Origin: Lunularia cruciata
Lineage: Eukaryota > Streptophyta > Marchantiopsida > Lunulariales > Lunulariaceae
Length of the DNA stretch: 64,000 nt
Assembly: GCA_948567375.1 (NCBI GenBank)
Contig: CAOYZS010000005.1
Location: 1,054,001 to 1,118,000 of the forward strand
Direction of reading: 5' to 3'
Shown here: in pieces, positions 22,099-34,942 of the stretch
How positions within the stretch are numbered: position 1 is the stretch's first letter
How the letters are laid out: every line of letters begins with the position of its first letter
Program-made: the position numbers and the translations under genes
Notes under the pieces: generated by a model
Told to the model about the DNA's origin: nothing
What the model saw: only the letters and a program-made list of their open reading frames with translations
Database searches by the model: none

Positions 22099-23127
22099 AA
22101 TGAAGAGAGATCACTCAAGAGTGAAAGATGAATAGGCAGTAGTGTAGTATATGAGTGATGAAAATTTGGAGTTGAGAAGAAAGTTGAGTCAAGGAGAGCA
22201 TGAATTAGAGTGAAGAAGTAGTGGGATTGATAGAAGATTTAGTGATAGTGCATAAACCCAAAGATATAGAAGTGCATGAAGTTACTTAGAAGCCAAAGTT
22301 GAGGTAGACATCAGATTGGATAAGGACCAAATTTAAAATAGGAGGAGGTAGATATGAAGAGGTGCATTGTCTTTTTGGATATGTAGGTTGGTAAAGTTGT
22401 TAGGAAGTAGTCTAGGAAGTTAGATAACTATGAAGAGCTCAACCTATTTAAAGGAGGCCTTCCCAATAAATTGTTGTTCAATGCTCATAATCTTGAGAAT
22501 AGATAAAGTGAAGTGTTGTGAAGAAGTGCTCGTCGCTTGAGCTTAATTCCAAGTATTGATTCTTTGTGTGTGCTTGTGAGTGTTGAAAGAATTCTCAAGT
22601 GCAAGTCATTTTGTTTGTTGGATGTTGGATTCCGCAACCTTGATCTTCATTTTTTGTGTTTGATCCCGAGTGAAGTGCAATCTGAGCAATGCCTTGACAG
22701 ATCTAAGAAGAATTTTAGTGTTGGTTGTATTTTGCATTTGTGAGTGCAGCACTGAGTTGATGTGAGGCAATTTTGATCAAGGAAATTGTGCCTTCAGTGG
22801 AAGGGTGGAACACAATTCTGAGGTGAAGTTGTTTTACAATGAAGTAGCCATTTTTGGGATGGATTGAATCATCACAATCATGTGTTTATTTGGACGTATT
22901 TGAAGTATTGTGATTAGTGAGTGACAAATTGTGGTGATGAGATTGTGATCATTGCTTGTTCTTCTCTTCTAGGTGTGGTTCCTACCCAAGAGGTTAAAGA
23001 AGAATTCAAGACAAACCATGCTTGTCACAGTTTGACTTTGTGTTTGACCAATTTTGACTCGTATCTCTGTGGGAACAAACTTTACTAACCTTATTACCAC
23101 AAAAGTGATATTTGCCAAGTTGTCACA
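22099..23127 (+). mobile_element. Right end of an older GL LTR, G (plus)
   Basis: Coil-derived sequence (SDENLELRRKLSQGEHELE) leads quickly to a decayed ORF end (VEVDIRLDK near 22320), a CTATTTAAAGG box near 22448, and the conserved LTR tail ending TTTGCCAAGTTGTCACA at 23127. D is inserted in it at 22098/22099, so its left part must lie beyond the window. Strongly diverged, hence older than D. Confidence 0.7.
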
Positions 23128-25205
23128 AGTATGCCTACTGCCAATGCAGAAATGAGCAAAGTATGCCCCGTAGAGGAAGAAGGAGGAAGCTCATATGAGA
23201 TTCCTTTGAGAGTGAGGAGATTTAAGACTTTGGAGTAAAGCTCCAATAGAAGAAGTGAGGAGTGCAAAACCTAAAGAACACAAGACTGCAGGAGTCTTTG
23301 ATGGGATATAGTACTTGTCAAAAATTGTCTATCCATTGTTGTTGCAGCTCAAGAAGAAGAGAGAAGAATTAAGAGGCAGTCAAGTAGAGTTGAAAGATGA
23401 ATTGAAAGTAGTACAATACATGAGTGAAGAAAGTTCAAGGTGAAGAAAAAAGCTAATCCGTGGAGAGAGGGAAGTAGAAGAACTTTGGACTAAAGTAGAG
23501 CTAAGAAGGAAGGGGATTGAGAGCCTGACTAAGGATTCTGTAAAGAGAGGCAAAGCATTGATGAAGCAAGAAGATCAAAAGGAGCAGATGGCAAAGACTG
23601 AGACCTTGCAGGTAGAAGTGCATGATGCAAAAGTGGAAGTTATTCATTTGAAAGCTATGGCAACAGTCATGGGATAAGAGTTGGAGAGCTTAAAGACAAG
23701 TGTGGTAGAGAAAGATCAAGCTTGGCAAAGAGAGCTAATTATGCAAAGTTGTGATAAGGAGAGGTTGCACGGGTTGAGCAACTTAGGCAGAGTGGAAGAG
23801 CAACTCAGGCAAAGTATGAAGGAGAAAGAAGCATTAAAGGCTGAGTTGGAAGACAAGGTGAAGATATGTCAGGAGGAGTTGCAGGTGGAGAGAGAGAGAG
23901 AGAAGCTGCAGGTACCTAGGCCAGAGATAATTGAGGAAGTAGTAGGGAGAGTGAAGGCAATGCTAAGCACAACATCAAAAGGTCAGTTAGAAGAAGCAAG
24001 ACTGCATGAACTGAAATTGCTAGTGCAAGAGACAAAGAAGAAGAAAGCAAAGGATGTACAATTGAATAAGTTATTGATTAGTCTGAGAAATTGAGTCAAT
24101 AGGAAGATTTTAGAGGCAAAAGAGAATGTTTGTCTCAGATTAGATTAACAAGAAAGGAGTTAGATGAAATTTGTAATTCAAAAAAGAACATCTGATGTGA
24201 GGTAAGAGAGGTAGGAATGCAAGTTACTTCAGATGAGATTTTAGAGATATTAAAGAAAAGTGGGTCAAAAGATAAATATGTAGATACGATACCCATGAGT
24301 GTAATTGTAGTTCATAGTGAAGAAGTAGAGGAAAAAGTAGAAGATTTAGTAGTATTAGATAGATCCAAAGAAGGAAAAATTGTTGAAGGAACCTAGGGTT
24401 GGAATTTGAAGTCAAGGTTGACTTCAGATTAGAGTAATAATAGTTTTGAGATTTAAAGAGATGCATTGTCATTTTGGATTTGTAAGTTGGTGAAGTTTTT
24501 AGGAAATGGTATTTTAGTTAGATAATTGTCAAAATGCTCAACCTATTTAAAGGAAGCATTTTTAGTGTGATGTTGTTCAGTATTTATATTCTTGAAGTTG
24601 ATAAAGTGAAGTGTTGTAACTCAATGCTCGACATTTTTGCTCAATTTTGAGTATCAATCCTATGTGTTTTTGTGAGCATTTCAAGAAATGTGAGGTACAA
24701 GTTTAGTGAGCTTGTTGGATGTTGGATTCCACAAAGCTGATATTCATTTTGTGTGTTTGATCATGAGTGAAGTGCAATCAAAGCAATGCCTTGACAGATC
24801 TAAAGAATTGTAATGTTGGTAGTATTCTGCATTTGTGAGTGTGATGTGGGATTGATGCAAAGCAATTTTGATTGAGGAAATTTTGCCTTCAATGGAGAGG
24901 TGGAATGCAATTCTATGGTGAAGTTGTTTTGTAGTGAAGTAGCTTTTTGAATCATCACAATCAAGATTGTTTGGAAAGATTTGATGGAGTTGTGATTATG
25001 GAATGTTAATTCATGACAAGACTATGATCAGTGCTTGCTACTCTCTTTTGGGTGTGGTTTCTACCTAAGAGATTAAAGATGCAACCAAGAAGAACTACAT
25101 TATGATCATTTTACTTTGTATTTGACCATTTCTGACTCGTATCTTTATGGGAATGAACTTTATTTACATGATTACAATAAAAGTGATACTTGTTGGGTTA
25201 TCACA
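23128..25205 (+). mobile_element. Right part of an older GL LTR, H (plus)
   Basis: Starts inside coding sequence directly after G, consistent with G having inserted into H. It contains the coil and tail of the LTR-ORF, then CTATTTAAAGG near 24543, the conserved block with CAATGCCTTGACAGATCT at 24784-24801, and the terminus TGTTGGGTTATCACA at 25205. On its right it abuts minus-strand pol (J), which is cut at exactly this point. Confidence 0.7.
23140..24437 (+). pseudogene. LTR-ORF coiled-coil portion of H
   Basis: Reads through RVRRFKTLE, a long Glu/Lys-rich coil (open stretch 23681-24094 with MESLKTSVVEKDQAWQREL, KEALKAELEDKVKICQEEL and EARLHELKLLVQETKKKKAKD), then a degraded tail ending VDFRLE and TAA at 24435-24437. 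Several stops, including a TAA where the LESLK block begins. The N-terminal domain is not in the window. Confidence 0.7.
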
Positions 25206-27840
25206 ACTTTCATCCACTCAAGAACTCTTTTGTCTTTTTCAACTTTGTGAGTGGGGCCACCAAAACTGCGTAGTTGGCAACAAATCTCCAATAGTATCCT
25301 ACATGGCCAAAGAAGGCTCATAATTTCCTCAAAATCATATGGGACTCTGGTGCCTAAATCACTTTCACCTTTTATACATTCACTTACACATTGTGTCTTG
25401 AGACATGATGCTCTTGGTCATCATGAAGAAAAAAGATTTGGTGTAAGGAGAGTCCTATCAAACAACATCTCTTGAAAGTCTTCCTTAAGAAGGAAAGAAG
25501 ATCTTCCGTATGGCTAAAGGTGCAATAATTGTCAGTGAAGATCTGTAGGAATTTTTGCAAATAGTCCTTGAAGATGGCAATCATCATTTTTGGAATATAG
25601 AATGTGTTACATAAACCAAACTACATACAATTGTATATGTAGGTATCCAATCAATAGTAAAGGTAGCCTATTCTTATCTCCTTCTTGAACGCTAGTTGTA
25701 TCTTGAGAATTCATCTAGGAAACCATAGCATACATATCCTACAACTTGATCCAAGATAGTACCATTGATGGGCAACAAGTGATGATCCTTCTTTGTAGCA
25801 GCATTAGGGTTTTGGAAGCCTTGGCACATGCAAAACTTACTAGTCTTCTTCTTGGATACTACTATGATGAGCAATACCCACTCACTCTTGAATACAAGAA
25901 AAATGGTCCCAACCCAAAGATACTTATTTATAATGTCCTTTACTAGCAATCAGTACTCAAGGTTGAGATAGTACTATTGTTGCTTGACTAGAATTGCTCC
26001 TTCCTCTAGATCAATTTGATGCTCACCAAATTTTCCAAGAATACTTGGCATCTTTTCTATCTTACTAGCAAAACATCTTGCTACTCTATGAATAAAGAAG
26101 TACAGACTTTATATTCATAATTTCTCATGGACTTGGAGATCTTCAACAATATCCCTTTTGCAATAATGATGTCTTGACTATTGTTTGGGTTGATGATGCC
26201 TTCTACATGACTCACTTGACTTACTCCCAAGAGTAAGTCAAGTGACTCTTCTTGACTTTCATGGTGATTACTTCCTTCAAACTTACCATCAATCTTGTAG
26301 CAATCAAGGGAGTTTATGGCACCATCACTTGGCAAATTGTTATCATCGTTTGAAAATTCATCAATATATTCTTCTCTAGATGATAATAGAGAGACCTTCT
26401 TCTACCATGCTATCATAGGTTATGATTTAATCAACTTGGTATCCTAAAAATTCAGTTTGTGCAAGTGCTAGTCAACCTCCACTTGGGCTTCATAGGTTGT
26501 GATTTCCTCAACTTGGTATCTTAAAATTTTAGTTTGTGCAATTGCTATTTAACCTCCACTTGGCCTCCATACAACCATGGTCTTCCTATCAATATTGGAT
26601 AAGCTATCTTTGTTACCAAACAAGGAATGATGTAATCAAGATGAAAGGTTAGTCCCATAATGATAGTGGGGATGTTGGTCAATATACCATGAGGTCTCTA
26701 TCTACTTTGATCTGCAAACTTAAGGATTTTATGGGGTAGGCTCAAAAGTAATATAGCAAAGGTTATAAGCCCTCCTTCATCATGATGTTCACTCTTGATC
26801 TTGAATCAATAGGCACTAATAAGATCATGCAATTATCGATTTCTATTGCTACTTCTAGGGAATCCAAATCCTCTACTTCTATCCAATAGATAGTTGGAAG
26901 GTCAAATTTCCTTTTGCTCTACACTCACAAAAGAGCTAAGGCCAACCAGTTTTTGTACAACTTTTTGTCCTCCATTAGTTGTATGAATGTTACATTTGCT
27001 TTCAAGGATCCCAAGTCTACAATGATTTCATATACTATTACTCCCAATAACAAATCAACTCTTCATCCTCTCTTCTTTGGGACATTATGTGGGAGGTAAC
27101 CTTGTGAAGGTAGCACTTTGTATTGTTGGCTTGTAGGCCTTGCTTATGTTGGATGATATCTTCTTGTTATATGAGGTCATTGTCACAGTAAGGTGCATTG
27201 GAGCAATGGTTAGTGTTGGGAAAGAGGCTTAAGTCAATAGCAGCTTGAGGTTAGATTCTCCATCATTTTTTGACATGATGAAGTACCTTGATTGCACTTG
27301 ATTATAATTATCCTTGGATGTTAATTCCATTATGCTAGGACCATTGCCTCTAGTACTTGCACCTTCTAGATTTCCATATTAGGGAGCTTTTGAACTTGTT
27401 GTATATCAAGAAGGTATTTAATGGCAAACAAACCATATGTTTGTGTTTCTTTGGCTCCTTCCTACACAAGAACTTCTCTTTATGTTCATGCAGTTGCCTT
27501 CTTTTAATGTCTTTGGTCCTCCCTTAGCATGATCTTAGCTAGGAGTTTCAACTCCTTCTTAGACATGATTTTCTTAGGATAAACTCTCTTTCTTTGGTTT
27601 TGAGGAATTTTTCAATTTTCATGGAGATAAGTTACTTACTTCATGCCTTTGTGATTGAGTATCTACTCAATTCACCTCCAAGTCTGGCCAACCTTCCTCA
27701 TCTAATAGAAGAGTGTCTCCACCTCTAGGATCTTCTAAGATTACCTGTAAACATCTACCTCTTCTTTAGTCTAAGGGGACATGCTTATAAACTGCACTTG
27801 AGGTTTGGGCATCGGCAGTTGGGGACAATTGAGCTAGTAC
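25206..27840 (-). pseudogene. Gypsy element J: protease, RT and gag C-terminal remains
   Basis: Minus-strand pol of the same broad lineage as M, strongly decayed. From the gag side: linker with MSKKELKLLAKIMLREDQ (about 27550); protease motif VPIDSRSRVNIM (about 26785-26820); ILIGRPWLYGG (about 26570); a block matching M's pre-RT (26081-26335, VSHVEGIINPNNSQDIIIAKG); RT (25692-25949, with NPNAATKKDHHLLPING); and RT palm (25384-25587, IFTDNYCTFS replacing FIDD). It ends at GHVGYYWRFVANYAVLVAPL where LTR H begins, so RNase H and integrase lie left of the window. M splits it from its gag at 44459. Confidence 0.8.
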
Positions 27841-27845
27841 ATGCT
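27841..27845. repeat. Target-site duplication of M, left copy (ATGCT)
   Basis: ATGCT borders the 3' LTR terminus. The matching copy is at 44454-44458. Between them lies the whole element with N nested, so the match across 16.6 kb confirms the boundaries. Confidence 0.9.
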
Positions 27846-30800
27846 TGTGACAACCCGGCAAATATCACTTTTGCGGTAATCAGGTAAGTAAAGTTTGTTC
27901 CCGTAGAGATACGATTTAGAATTGGTCAAATATGAAAAACCATAACCTGTAGTTCTTCTTGGGTTCCTCTTTAATGTCTTAGGTAGAAACTACACCCAGA
28001 AGAGAGTAACAAGCTCACAATCTTGACAACTTGTCACAAATACACACACCCATAATCACAACATAGCAAATTCTGTCCAAAAAAATCTTGATTATGATGA
28101 TTCAGATTCTCCCGAAGATAGCACTTCATTGCAAAACGAATTTCCTCAAAATTGTGATCCACCCCTCCACTAAAGGCACAACTTCCCCAATCAAAATTGC
28201 TTTACATTAACTCAAAGCTGCACTCACAAATACAGAATACTACCAACACTACAATTCCTCTCAGATCTGTCAAGGCATTGCTCCGATTGCACTTCACTCA
28301 AGATCAAACACACAGAATGAAGATCAAGGTTGTGGAATCTAACATCCCACAAGCACATTGACTTGCACTTTGAATTTTTCCATACACTCACAAACCCACA
28401 CGTAGAGTTGATACTCAGAATTAAGCTCAAGCAATGAGCATTGAAATCAGCACTTAGCTTTATCTATCTTCAAAAATTATGAATACTGAACAACATTATA
28501 CCGTGAATGCCTCCTTTAAGTAGTAGAGCAATCAATAGTTGCTAACAACTATACCATTCTATAACAACTCTTCCAACCTAAAAATCCAAAATGACAAACC
28601 ACCTCTTCATATTTGCCTCTTCAAATCTCAAAACTGTTTGTACTCTGATTTGATGTCAATCTCTTCATCGGCTTTCAAACCCGATGATCTTCCTATTACT
28701 TCTCCTTCTTTGGGTTTATCTGATTCTACTAATTCCTTCACTATTTCTACTACTTCTTCACTAGGAACTATAATTGAGGTCATGTGTAATCCATCTACTC
28801 CTTTATCTTGCAACCCACTCTTCTTTAAGGTCTAGAAGGACAAGTTCAAAGACACTTGAATTCCTACTTCTACAACATTGGACTTCTTCTCCTCTGTCAC
28901 ACTACTTCTAATTCTCTCTAACTCTGAATTCACTAAATCTAATTTGAGACTGACATTGTCTCCTATTTCTAACATCTTTCTATCTTCTTGCTCCCTCAAT
29001 CGGATTAGTAGAGTGTTCATATCAACATCTTTGGCTCTCCTCTTTGGAGTTTCCTGCACAAGCAACTTTAACTCGTGTAGTCTTGCTTCTTTCAATCTTC
29101 CTTCAGCCTCAGTGCACAACATTCCTCTCAACTTTCCCACAACATCTCCTACTGACTCCAATGCATACCCTTGAGATCGCTCTACCTTCAACTTCTCCCG
29201 GTACATCTTCAACTCATCTTTGCACTTAGCAGCAAGCATCTTCTTGTCCTCCGCATAATGAGAACTCTGTAACTCAGCACTTTGTACCAACTCTCTCAGC
29301 CTTTCTTCTTCTTGATTTCTGACCGCCAACTCTCTCTACCATGCTTGATCCTTCCTGGCTGCACTCTTCCTCAAGCTTTCTAACTCCTGCTCCATCACTG
29401 CTGCCATTGCTTTCACATGAATACTCTTGATATGCACTTCACTGACCTCCTCTTTCATCTTGGTCAGCAACATCGTCTGCTCCTTCAACCTTCGGCTTGC
29501 CGCTGCATTTCTCTCCCTCTTGACTCAAAACTCTCTTGCAATTTCTTGAAAGTCTTCTTCCTCAAGATTGTATCCACCCAAAGCTCTTCAACTTCCTTGT
29601 CTCTTCAGGTTACACGCTCATGCAATCCCTTCACTTCAGCCAGCAGATACTTCACCACCTGCAACTCATTTGTCACCTTCATACAATCTTGTGGGATTAC
29701 CTTCTAGTGCTCTTTCAACAGCTCCAACAATGGAGTTACAACATGCAATAAATACTATATTCCTCCAAAGTTCTCTTTGTCTTTGGCCCCATCTCTGTAC
29801 TTTGCCTCTTCTGTGGCTCCTTCTTCCAAAGTCTCGATCTTTGTACCTTCAGCAATACTACCTTCAAGCTTCCTTCTTCCTTACCTGCTAAAATTGGGCC
29901 CGCAAGGTACTCCTTCTTTTGCTCAGCCCCCTTCTCTTCCATGACCAGGGCTACACAAGGATTAGCATTTCCCTTTATACTATCAACCATCGCATGAAAA
30001 GCTTCATCTTCTTTTGCTTCAGCCAATTGCTGAACTTCATCTTCACCCTCACTCTCACTTCTGGATTCCCCACTTTGTAACATGAGTTCTGCTTCTTCTG
30101 AATCTTCTCCTATAGACTCTGTCTCCCCTTCAGACCCAGTTTCTGAAGGTTCTTCTTTCACCGCCTTCTTACACCATAGAACGAGTCTTCGGGTCTTTCT
30201 TTGTGTTGGAGGCAACTCTGCTTCTTTGGGTTTATTTTGCTTCTTTGTCTTCGGGCTTATGACTTTTTCCATCTCCCGTTGTCCCGTTCTCAAGAAATGA
30301 TCATCACTAGCTCGTAGGTGTGCCATGTACTTCTGTTCTTCTTCATCCACTTCCCATATCAAATCAGGATGAAAATGTGACACCATGCAACACCTCTCCT
30401 CCGCTGTCAGCAAATTCAACTTGTAGTAGAAATGTGATGCAAACAGTGTGAAATAATGTGGAGGCAAATTTTTCCTCCAATTGACAACCATCTGCCTCGT
30501 TTGCTATGGAAACACTTTGCCCTGTTCACCTTCGCTCTTGCAAACATCTGGTGAAAAAAAACCACCTGCTGCATATTCATGTAAGTTGTTTGTTTAGGTT
30601 TGAACATTGCCATTATCATCCCCATGATCCTTTGTTTAATAGAGTCCCGATAAGACTCCACCTTGTAACCATTTGTTGTGTGTGGAGCAAAGAACAAATT
30701 GCATATGTCCGTTGTCTCCTCTGCAGCATCACACTTCCGATGGAAGGTGATCCCAGTTGGTTCTCTTGCTTCCTTCCCCAACACTAACCTCCAATCCGAC

Positions 30801-31589
30801 TCAGTCCATCGAGCCTGATTTCCTCTCTTCTCTTCAACTTTAGGACCTTCCTCACAATTACTGGCAACTATCTTTGCCATGACTCTTGGGAAACTGAAAT
30901 TCTAGTTCCACGCTAAAAAAGTAATATGAAATCTATTCAAGACCTCGATTCTTACTACGACATCCAACCTCCAAATTGAAAAACTTCTTACTGCAAGGGT
31001 GTTCTTGACCTTCTTTCCCATGATCTACTCTCGTTCTTTGCCACTGGAAGACTATTCCCTCTCCTGGACGAGACACTCTAACCCCTTCTAGATTTCGGAA
31101 AATTTCACTCGCAATCGGCTTCTTGACATGCACTACTGCAGGACGACTACTGAGAAGAACATGAAATCTACTTGACATATTCAATTTTCCCCTATGCAAT
31201 TGCAATTTTATATTACCTCCAATTGCAGTCATTCTTCAGTCAATTTCAAAATAGACTCCTTCTTCTTCTACGTGTTGATGTCCTGTCACTATCAAGACAT
31301 GCTTCTTTTGCATCCACCATTTCTTGAAGTGTACTTTCTTGCCATGTAGAAAGGTTATTAGACCATCTTCGTATCGGCCTTTCCTGCCCAATCCGAACAT
31401 GATGGTCTTTGGACTTGTTTCTTTGTACTCTCCTTTTGAGTACTTCCATTTTCCGACCTGAAGTCGACTTCCTTGGATTCCTTCCAAAGACACTCTTGTC
31501 CATTCTTTTCTTTGTACTTTGGTTTTCTTGCTTACTTCTTCTCCAAACACTAACAAAACAGAAAAAAAACAAAAAATGTGGGCACGACA
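27846..31589 (-). repeat. 3' LTR of M (giant LTR, 3744 bp)
   Basis: In sense it runs from TGTCGTGCCCACA at 31589 (directly after the polypurine tract) to GCCGGGTTGTCACA at 27846. It contains the untranslated start, a TATAAAA box, the LTR-ORF (28628-31178), the TTTAAGTAG variant of the second box (about 28514) and the conserved tail. It differs from the 5' LTR by many substitutions, so the insertion is not recent. Confidence 0.93.
28628..31178 (-). pseudogene. LTR-ORF in the 3' LTR of M
   Basis: Starts ATG 31178 (MSSRFHVLLSSRPAVV) soon after a minus-strand ATATAAAA box. The N-terminal domain follows (30416-30880, with SDWRLVLGKEAREPTG, NGYKVESYRDSIKQR, FFHQMFARAKVNRAKCF), then 29736-30491 (251 aa open; PPHYFTLFASHFYYKLNLL, then an acidic linker ESRSESEGEDEVQQ). 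The coiled coil comes next (28832-29720; QVSLNLSF side at 28832) and the end is EEIDIKSEYKQF at 28628. Broken by stops and frameshifts. Being inside a proven 3' LTR, it shows this gene is LTR-borne. The protein family is not recognised. Confidence 0.85.
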
Positions 31590-31605
31590 TACCCCCTCCC
31601 TCAAA
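31590..31605 (-). promoter_or_regulatory. Polypurine tract of M
   Basis: Minus-strand TTTGAGGGAGGGGGTA directly precedes the 3' LTR start. It is the expected plus-strand primer site and matches those of D and S. Confidence 0.85.
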
Positions 31606-32800
31606 TGTGAGCATCCCCGCAAACACTGACAACCGGTTCTTTATACAAACTTGGATCCGTGGTCCAATATTTTCTAACCCTCCACCCGTTACGCGAGTGG
31701 CAAAATGATTGCCTTCCAAGTCTGCAAGAATAGATCCATTTGCAGATATGTGCATAACACGATATGGCTCCATCTACCTCAAATGTAGTTTCCTTGGAAA
31801 AAATATGCGGCGATTGTCATATAACAAGACCAAGTCACCTTCTTGAACAACAACAAGCTTGATTCTCTTATCGTGCCTGACTTTCCGATGTTCTTGTACT
31901 TCCTTTGTGGTTTGCATTGCATTGTCCCTTTTCTCTTTTAACCACATCAGTTGATGGATCCAAAGATCTTGCCTTTCTTCCTCCAACAATCATCCTTTGC
32001 AAAGAATCCAATATGTCGGTACTTCAAATTCAACTAGTAGTATGGGATGCAATCCGTATGTCAAGAAATAGGGAGTTTGCTTGGTGGTAATCTTTTCATT
32101 TTTTCTATATGCCCTCAAAACTACAGTTAACTTTGTGTCCCAATCTGTCACCTTGTTCAACATTTTACACAACAATCCATTGGCCTTCTTTGTTAGTCTA
32201 TTTGCTTTTGGATTGTAGAGAGTTGTCTTCCGATGTTTAATTTAGAAGTTTTTGGTTAATGCTTCCACCATAGAGTTCAGAAAATGAGTTCCCCAATCAC
32301 TGACCAATTCCAGAGGACACATGTAACGGGAAATGATGTTCCGGAAGAAAAATTCTGCAACTGTTTCCGCATCATCTCTTCGTATTGCCTATGCTTCTAC
32401 CATCTTGGTAGCATCATCAGTGCATACCAAGATATACCTCTTTCTTGTGACTTGGCTTACTGGTTGAATTGGACCCACGAAATCAATGCCCCATTTCTCA
32501 AATGGATCCAATGGCAAAATTGGTTTCAAAGGCCTCTGGGAAGTCACTGTCGGTTTTCTTGTTCTTTGATAGGCATCACAACTTTGAATATGGGCATAAG
32601 TATCTTTATACATTGTAGGCCACCAATACCCTACTGAAAGGATTTTCTTCACAGTATTCTTCAGGGCATAGTGTCCTATCGATGCTTCAGAGTGTAAGGA
32701 TTGAATGACTGCTCCAACTTTGTATGCCTCCAAACATCTCTGAAGTACTTCATCTTTGCCCATCTTAAACAAAATGTTGTGTTTAAATTGGTACGGTCCC
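31606..32800 (-). pseudogene. Integrase of M (pol C-terminal part)
   Basis: The zinc-finger-like region reads HSEASIGHYALKN then YAHIQSCDAYQR: two His and one Cys are in place, but the last Cys of the usual HHCC motif is Tyr. Core: WGIDFVGPI (first Asp) and, at about 32290, the SDWGTHFLNS block (second Asp). The Glu position reads RLTKKANG, so the third catalytic residue is Lys. The C-terminal part follows (31990-32175, YFLTYGLHPILLVEFEVPTY; 31774-31989, HQLMWLKEKRDN, QEGDLVLLYDNRRIFF). No chromodomain. The last frame stays open through the polypurine tract into the LTR (to 31246). Acts in the nucleus to insert cDNA in functional relatives. Confidence 0.88.
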
Positions 32801-32895
32801 GTCTTCTTGGAGAAGACTGCCCTTTGCTACAGGTCTAGCCCCTCAAGACAATGATAAGTATGCAGATAGTGATATTCGGCCGCATACCTCATACT

Positions 32896-33430
32896 TCAAA
32901 CAGCCATCAGATGATATAGCTCTTCATTAGGAAACCGATCATCAACTTCCAAGTCTTGGTCTTGAGTTTCTAACCTAGATAAGAATTCCGCATTCAAATG
33001 CAAAGCTCCCTTCCTTACTTGTATAGTGTATGTGAATTCTTGTAACAACAAGATCCATCTTGCAATTTGCCCAAACAAATCTGCCTTCTTGACCAAATGT
33101 TGCAATGCGTAATGGTCAACATAGAAGAAAAACTCGTATCTCAGTAGGTAGTAGTGACAATTCTTGCAGGCATACACCATTCCGAGTGCTTCTCTTTCAA
33201 TTGTTGAATAGTTCTTTTTTAAGACTGATAGTTGTCGGCTGGCATAATAAACCGGATAGTCCTTCTTCTTCTTGTCCTTCTGACTTAAGGTGAATCCGAT
33301 TGCCATGGACAAAGTGTCCACATACACATGAAAAGGGGTGTCCCAATTTGGGGCCCTTATAATTGGTGCTTAAACCAGTTTCTTCCTCAATACATGGAAA
33401 GCATCTTCTTGTTCTGCTTCCCATAAGTAG
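32896..33430 (-). pseudogene. RNase H domain of M pol
   Basis: Open for 143 aa (32896-33327). Catalytic positions appear kept: Asp in HVYVDTLSMAIG, Glu in EREALGMVYACKNCHYYLL and Asp in VDHYALQHLV. The last acidic position near ALHLNAEFLSRLE is Asn. It degrades the RNA strand during reverse transcription. It continues from the RT connection (EDAFHVLRKKLV) with a frame change near 33370-33430. Confidence 0.9.
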
Positions 33431-34735
33431 TCCTTGGACTTCTTCAGTAGCTTTGTAAGGGATGCAGCAAGCACCGCATAGTTTGAAACAAAGTGTTTGT
33501 AGTATCCGACATGTCCTAAGAAGCCTCTCAGATCCTGGATGTTCTTTGGGGATTCCAAAGCTGAGATTACTTTGACCTTCTCAACATCAACTTGAATACC
33601 TCGGCTTGACACCCAATGCCCCAGAAGAATTCCCTCCTTCATTGTGAAGAAGCATTTCTCCGGGTGTAATGACAAACCGGCAAAATGACACCTTTCAAAA
33701 GTTTAGTGAAGGTAATCCAAATGTACATCTCTTTGCCCAAACACACAAAAATCATCAATAAAGACTTCCACAAATTTGCGCAAAAAATCCTTGAAGATTG
33801 CATTCATCATCCGCTGGAAAGTAGCGGGAGCATTACACAACCCCAAAGGGCATCTGATTGTAAGTGAAAGTGCCTCAATTGGTAGTGAATGTAGTTTTAT
33901 CCTTGTCCTCTTCTTGGATGGATACTTGATTGTACACTAAAAATCCATTGAGAAAACTATAACAAGGGTGACCAGCTTCTTGGTCCAAAAAGGTATTGGT
34001 AAAAGGCAAAGGATGACGATCCTTCCTCATCACTGCGTTCAATTTGCAAAAATATGGGCACACTCAAATCTTTCCTGTCTTCTTCTCCGGAACAATGAGT
34101 ATGAGGGAAACCCACTCATTGCTCAAGACAAGAAAGATTATTCTGGCCCCTAAGTACTTATCAATTTCATCTTTCACCAAGAGGGAGTACTTTGGGTTCA
34201 AACGGTATTTTCTTTGCTAAACTGGAACTGCACCTTCAACCAGATCAATCCGGTGTTCTCCAAATTCTTGTGGAATACCCAATGTTTGATCAATAGACCA
34301 GGCAAATACATCCTGGAATTCTATAAATAGGGCAGTGTATCCTGCCAACTCCTCCAGAGTGACTATCTTTGAAATCTTCAAAAATTTTCCTTCAGTCAAG
34401 ACAACATCTTGACAATCATAGGGGTTGATGACTCCTTCCACATTGTTTACTCGGCTCAATCCAAGCCAAACTGCAGTCAAACCTCCTCCCTCCAAGTCTT
34501 GTTCACCCAAGGCAATGTCATATGGGTCTTCATCTTTGACTTCTACCTCATAACATTCCAAGTAATTGACTTGGACTTCATCTTCAGAGTCTTTTGAAGA
34601 CAAAGGCGATGAATCTTTGTCTTCTGACAAAGTTGTTTCCCTGAGGTGAGGAACCTTCATCCAACTCATGGTCACCAACTTCTGATCTTCGGACAAAATG
34701 TCCTTGAACCATAACTTTTGTTGGTGCCAATCCAC
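33370..34735 (-). pseudogene. Reverse transcriptase of M pol
   Basis: Starts with the pre-RT block (34217-34735; VNNVEGVINPYDCQDVVLTEG, FQDVFAWSIDQTLGIP). The fingers/palm follow (33875-34190; KLNAVMRKDRHPLPF, YNQVSIQEEDKDKTTF), then the palm with intact catalytic FIDDFCVFG at about 33750-33780, and connection LGHWVSSRGIQVDVEKVKV, GFLGHVGYYKHFV (33370-33675). A TGA interrupts KTGKI-VCPYF near 34050, and a frame change lies between 33870 and 33680. Synthesises cDNA from element RNA in functional relatives. Confidence 0.9.
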
Positions 34736-34942
34736 AATAACCTAGGCATTGTACAGCCAAGGTCTTTGGATCAAGAGAGGGTAACCAATTCTGGTTACTA
34801 GTCGTAACACAATGTAATTTTACTTAAAGAGCACCCCTCTTATGATCATAGTGATGTTTGACAGCATGCCCAAAGGCCGTCTCTTGGTTTGATCCACAAA
34901 TTTCAAAATTCGGGGTGTTGGTTCAAATGTTTTATACCCCAA

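Noticed and set aside
25206-27840. Low-similarity AT-rich stretch as a possible host intergenic region
   Set aside because: Minus-strand protease, RT and linker motifs can be followed through it, so it is a decayed Gypsy interior.
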